DNA of 64,000 bases from NCBI GenBank assembly GCA_021397845.1, contig CM038047.1, positions 42,015,210 to 42,079,209 of the forward strand. The letters run 5' to 3'. A model generated the notes under the pieces. The model was not told the origin of the DNA, did no database searches, and was given only the letters and a program-made list of their open reading frames with translations. Both the position numbers and the translations under genes were made by a program. Positions within the stretch are counted from its first letter, which is position 1, and each line of letters starts with the position of its first letter. Positions 59,532 to 64,000 of the stretch are shown in pieces. Source of the DNA: Areca catechu. Lineage: Eukaryota; Streptophyta; Magnoliopsida; Arecales; Arecaceae.

Positions 59532-60300
59532 CTTTTTCTTTTCTTAGCACCCCCCAAACCCTAGAAACTCATCCAAACCCCTAAAACCCCTCCGACCACA
59601 ACTTGCCCCAAATTCACAACTCTCGAAACCCTAGCCTCGAAAATTCCCTCTGAACCAAACCGCAAGATCCAAACTTTGCACACCCCAGCTCACTCAGCGC
59701 TGCCGAGCTCCCAAAAAAATCCGCCGTTCACCAGCTCCGCCGACCGAATCAAGCTCCAGCTCCAGAAAAACAAATCCCCGCAAGCAGCAGCGACGGCAAG
59801 AGAAACCCACAGAACTCCGGGCCCACGAAACCCTAACCTCGATCAAGAACGCCTCCAACCCTAAAATCGGTGGAATTCGAGAGATGCGACCGAAACCGGT
59901 ACAGAAATCCGTACAGTCGAGGTCGGACGGACCGAACTCCAGAGAAAGAAGGGCAGAGTGAAAGAATAAGGGGGAAAAAAATGGAAACGGGCCAGATTTT
60001 CTTAGGAGTGAAAAAGATCTAAAAATTTTCGACTTTCGTGTGGGGTCCCCACACTCACTAAAATATAAACGAAATTTGAAATTTTGAAATTCCTCGAGAT
60101 AAAATCGCCGCGCCACCGGAAGACGGCGCAAAACATCGTATCGCAAGCTAATCTCGCGCCAGCATCTAAACCGTTCGTTCAGGATCTTCTTGCTCCTGAT
60201 GCCGTCCCGACCCGATCTCCACCGTCGCTCCGAGATACCGCGATATGGGATGACAGCTTCTCGGTCCACGTTGGAGGATCTCTAGTGCGTTGTTAAATTA
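59532..60300 (-). promoter_or_regulatory. Cohesin gene promoter and 5' leader with telo-boxes
   Basis: Within 340 bp upstream of the ATG there are four AAACCCTA-type telo-boxes on the plus strand (59556-59564, 59626-59634, 59828-59836 and a variant at 59857-59865). Telo-boxes are known in promoters and leaders of plant genes active in dividing cells, which would suit a cohesin subunit. No clear TATA box is seen. A 191-codon minus-strand frame here (60269-59694) has no family resemblance. Confidence 0.5.
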
Positions 60301-60494
60301 TCTTCCGCTCGTGGGGGTATTTGGGTCAATTTAAAAAAATCTTAGGAGAAAATTGTAGGCAACCTGGAAGATGTCTCCCGAGGTGAAATGATTGATTGGA
60401 CCAAATGTCACCGTCGCAACCGGTAGACCGATCCAATTGCAAACCAACGTAGATGAAAAAAAAAAAATATATATATATATATATATAAGGAGAG

Positions 60495-61290
60495 AGAAGA
60501 TAAATCTCGAAGTAGCTATTTCACTGGACTCCAATCTTATTGGACTATATTTGATTTAGGACATAATTTTTTATGTATTCCTCTTCATTATCGATGAATA
60601 TATCAACTTGACACTACTAAGACGTCGGAGTAGATGTAGTTATTCTCACTCGGTTCCAATCCTGCCAAGCTATGTTTGATTCAGACCGTAATTTTTTCGC
60701 GTATCCTTTTTATTACCAGTAAGTACGTCATCCTGATATCATCAAGATGCCATAGTAGATGTAGTTATTCCCACTGGGCCCCAACCCCATTATGCTATAT
60801 TCGATTCGGACCGTAATTTTTCTTTCGGGCCATGATTTTTCCGCATACCCCTCCTCATCACCGGTGAGTATGTCAACCTATACCACCAAGATGCCGGAGT
60901 AGATGTAGCTACCTCCACTGGATCCCAATCTCGTCAGGTTATGTTCGATTCGAGTCGCAATTTTTTCACGTACACTCTCCATCACTGATGAGTACATCAG
61001 CCTGACACCACTAAGAAACCGGAGTAGATATAGCTACTCCCACTGGACTCCAATGCCGGAGTAGATGTAGCTACCTCTACTAGGTGTCAACCCCGCCAGG
61101 CTATGTTTCATGGACCGTAATTTTTTCGCGTATCCTCTCCATCACCAGACTATATTCGATGGACCGTAATTTTTCTACGTACCCTTTCCATCATCTGTCG
61201 CCATCTTGATCCCATATTTCGATAGGCCGTAATTTTTTTGTATACCTTTTTTATTATCAAATTATGTCCAATGAACCGTATCCTCTCCAA
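60495..61290 (+). repeat. Degenerate tandem array of a ~125-bp repeat
   Basis: Successive GTAG(C/T)TA starts at about 60512, 60636, 60761, 60905 and 61030 give periods of 124-125 bp (one of 144, with an internal duplication), followed by shortened units. Each unit holds CCACTGGAYYCCAAT, TTCGATTCGGACCGTAATTT, CATCACCGGTGAGTATGTCA and ATGCCGGAGTAGAT. It starts after an (AT)n run at 60466-60487. Confidence 0.75.
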
Positions 61291-62339
61291 TGATGGTAAA
61301 AAAAAAAAAAAAAAATTCTAAAGATTATTAGATAATTCATACCCATGGAGGATCTCAAAATGAAATCATTCTATCGCCCGTGATCATGCCCGTATGCACC
61401 TAGGTAGGAATCCTAATAAGGTTTTTTTAATAAAAAAATGTATATTTAATTTTAAAATTATTTTTTAAAATAATTAAAATAAATACAACGCAATTATCTC
61501 ATAAACTCTCGTCTTATCGAGAAATATTTAATTTCACGTGCTAAATTTTTATAATTTTTTTATCCAAAAATAAATATATCGACCGATATTATTAAAATAT
61601 TAGTTAGCCAAAATGATGAAAGAAAAGAATATTCATCTTCCAGCTCTTCAACTATTACGAATTTTAGAAGGTAATTTTTAAATTTCATCAAATTTTTTTT
61701 ATGGAACCATGCATCGAATACATAATCAATATTTTTTTCTAATAATAAAAAAATAACTGCCCAGAGTGACAAAGCAATGCATTGAAATCTGTGCGGTGGT
61801 TATTCGCGCGAAGGGAGGTTCGTCCATCTTCTCGCGAGAAAGATACGGCCCCGACAGACTGGCCGCGATCTTGGAGCGGATATCTGGATTAGTGGATTGC
61901 TCCATGAAAGCAAAAAGGGTTAACGACCCAAAACGCGCCACAATTGCGCTTTAGATTTCCCAGATTCGTTGCGGAAGTTGCAGACATGCAGGGAGATGGA
62001 CATGGCAGCATGCAACGTTCACATGAGGCGGTTCAGGAATTATTATGTAATTTAAAATATGTTATGAACTTTGAAATATTAATAAATAAATAATCTTAGA
62101 ATTGAATTAATTAAAATAGGATAGGATAGAATATAATAGAATAGGAAGGCATGCGGGGAAAAAGAAAAGAACGCGATTTTGATTGCAGCGCGATGACCGA
62201 GGGTCGACAAAGAGTGAATGAATGGTTGTGAGGATGAATGACTAAGAAAAGATTTGTTAGCGAGGATCTATAAAACATAATTTTTAAGGAAAATGAGATT
62301 GAAAAGCAAGCAGGATTCTTATTTTTTAAAAAACAGTCT
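61291..62339. other. Gene-free AT-rich sequence
   Basis: AT-rich with short frames only. A slightly GC-richer patch (61780-61980) opens a 62-71-codon frame on each strand without recognisable motifs. It borders the gypsy LTR that starts at 62340. Confidence 0.5.
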
Positions 62340-63016
62340 TGTTATACCCAATCGGTTCATCATCGAACCGGATCGTCACTTTTGTTGAGATCCGACCGGA
62401 CCACTCTTATAGACATCCAGGCAACTCCAACCGACCCACTGAAATCGAGGTCCGAATGATCTACTTCTGTCGAGGTCCGGCTAACCCGCTCCTGCTAAAG
62501 GTCCGACGGACGCACTCCATCGGAGATCCGACCGACCCACTGAGGTTGAGGTTCGAATGACCCACTCTCAAAAGACTACTTCAAAGATAATCCAGGAGAC
62601 TCCAGAAGTCTCTTCCAGCTGATACCGGAATTCTATTACAACGGAACCCTACCACATCAGCTCCATTACTTCACTACTCCCACGATGTCGCCTTATCTTG
62701 GCGCCACATGGACACTCTCCAGATTCTCATAGGGGCAGATCGGTCTTTTTTGGCTTAACCCCTAACAGATTTCAGCACTATTCAACATCTATATAAGGTA
62801 AACCAGGGGACTCTAGAAGCAATGATTCTCTTCCTGCTCCATACGCTTATCTCCATTTGATTCCTCCATTCTGTTGCCCTCAAGCTCCCACTAACTTAGT
62901 CATCGAAGTGTCCCCCACCGGAACACCACCGGTCCTTGGAGACTTTTTGCAGAAACCGGGAGAGGAGCGCTCCAGCCAAGCCATCTGAGCCCGGTCTGGG
63001 AGAAGTTGCAGCAACA
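62340..63016 (+). repeat. 5' LTR, 677 bp
   Basis: Starts TGTTATACCCAATCGG and ends GTTGCAGCAACA. It has a TATA box (CTATATAAGG, about 62790) and a tandem array near its 5' end. The only copy in the window is this one, so its end is placed from the TG...CA rule and the PBS. Confidence 0.7.
62378..62565. repeat. ~25-bp tandem repeat in LTR U3
   Basis: About six imperfect units of the type TCGAGGTCCGACCGACCCAC. It has the same relative position as the 68-bp and 49-bp arrays of the other two LTR families. Confidence 0.7.
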
Positions 63017-63036
63017 GATTAGCGCTAGAGGAAAGG
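63017..63036 (+). other. Primer binding site region
   Basis: GATTAGCGCTAGAGGAAAGG follows the LTR directly, in the place where the other element has GATTGGCACGCCAGGTAGGG. The priming tRNA is not assigned. Confidence 0.5.
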
Positions 63037-63084
63037 CCCTATTTTCCCTTCTCTAAAAGGAGGACTCCATCTGCTAACTGAAGC

Positions 63085-64000
63085 AATGGCAAAGGTAATA
63101 GCCCAGAACACCTCCATCAGGAGAGGTCACTCCCCGTTCAGGTCGGAAGGACCTCCCAGGGAGAATGATGCTGCCGAATCCACAGTCACACTAGGACTGT
63201 AGCAGTTCTTGACACTCCTGAACCACATCGATACACTTACCATGCGGTTTAGCACCTCTAGAACGTGACTAATAATAGGCAGCAGCCACCTGCTGCATCT
63301 CGCACCAACCACCAACCTGCCGCCGCTGAGGGAAGCCGACAGCAAGAAGTTCCTCGGCCCCGTTCTCATGCTATTCTGGAGTCCCGAAGGTCTCAAGGAG
63401 CCCATGCTGACAGGAAGAGGGTGAGGTCCGCCTCACCCTCCTCTGCTGATTCCATCCATAATGGCGTTCAGCACCCTAGCGAGGTCACGAGAGACTACAC
63501 CAGCAAGATCTTGTGCATGAAGGAGCGGATTGCTGAACTAGTCGATTGGCAAAAAGTCGATGGAGGGCAGGCATACAACTCCCGCCCACCTTTTTCTACT
63601 GAAATCATGGGGGAGCCGATCCCCCGTCACTTCAAGATTCTGTAGGTGGATCCCTATGACGGCACCACCGACATGCTAGATCATCTGAGCACCTACAAGG
63701 CCCATATGATGGTACAGGGCACCTCCGATGCCCTCCACTGCATTGCCTTTCCTGCAACTCTCAAGAAGGTCGCTCGAATGTGGTTCTCCGCCATCCAGCC
63801 AAGTACGATCCACTCCTTCCCTCAGATTGAAAAACTTTTTCTCTTCCATTTCAAGACTTGCAGTCGAACCCTGAGGAACACCGACTGCCTCTTCCTCATG
63901 CTGCAAAAAGAGGGAGAGACCCTTCAGGACTACATGGCCCGTTTCAACTCAGCGTCCATGGAGATCCCGGATTTGAATGAAGACGTAGCTATGTCGGCCT
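63085..64000 (+). pseudogene. gag, partial, with in-frame stops
   Basis: N-terminal gag of a plant gypsy element. The variable Gln/Ala/Pro-rich start (frames around 63085 and 63265) leads to PPFSTEIMGEPIPRHFKIL, then a TAG at 63643-63645, then VDPYDGTTDMLDHLSTYKAH, CIAFPATLKKVARMWF and ETLQDYMARFNSASMEI to the window edge. The TAG sits where a sense codon is expected and the frame resumes directly after it. After that stop no further break is seen to 64000, so this copy is less decayed than the other gag. Confidence 0.8.

Larger units (their letters stand above)
62340..64000 (+). mobile_element. Ty3/gypsy element, 5' end only (runs off window)
   Basis: 5' LTR, PBS-like site and the start of gag are present, and the rest lies beyond the window. 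The gag block resembles that of the 10410-20231 element, but the LTR and PBS differ, so it is a distinct family. Confidence 0.85.

Noticed and set aside
62340..64000. Partner LTR for 10410-20231
   Set aside because: LTR sequence, length and PBS differ. It is a separate gypsy family with only the gag block in common.

Overview
The window looks like nuclear DNA of a flowering plant, most likely a monocot with a repeat-rich genome. A palm is my best guess, but that is inference from gene style and repeat style, not a match I could run. Two host genes can be reconstructed exon by exon, and they face each other tail to tail. A four-exon class I formin lies on the + strand (24338-29808, 953 residues). 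A fourteen-exon alpha-kleisin cohesin subunit, SCC1/RAD21 of the SYN4 type, lies on the - strand (59531-32364, 1213 residues). Their joined exons keep frame across every GT-AG junction I placed. Almost everything else is mobile or repetitive DNA.

Left part (1-22.3 kb): AT-rich flank; a 5'-truncated minus-strand Tat-type Ty3/gypsy element with its 3' LTR at 623-2052; about 6 kb of gene-free AT-rich sequence; a nearly full-length related element at 10410-20231 with two LTRs, PBS, PPT and a 5-bp target duplication; and a solo LTR at 20741-22299. The 9.8-kb element is a deletion derivative. Its gag, protease and RT remnants are full of stops, the RT runs straight into the last codons of integrase, and an antisense ORF sits between pol and the 3' LTR.

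Middle (22.3-32.4 kb): formin promoter, long CT-rich leader, four exons, then 2.5 kb of intergenic DNA.

Right part (32.4-60.3 kb): the cohesin gene. Its first intron is 15.9 kb and carries a 2.2-kb near-perfect palindrome (48318-50537) flanked by an exact 10-bp duplication, which I read as a Mutator-type foldback element. It also carries a nested insertion complex at 53.0-56.1 kb (local duplication, then a short TIR element, then a solo LTR), two further TIR elements and an Au-type SINE. Introns 8 and 11 hold a second Au SINE and a hAT-type MITE. The SINEs, the MITE, the foldback element and the solo LTRs keep recognisable target-site duplications.

Far right (60.5-64 kb): a degenerate tandem array of a ~125-bp repeat that also occurs singly at 5.1 and 22.6 kb, then the 5' LTR, PBS and gag of a third gypsy element cut off by the window edge. 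The two host genes have unrelated jobs (actin nucleation at membranes; chromosome cohesion), and nothing suggests they are functionally linked.
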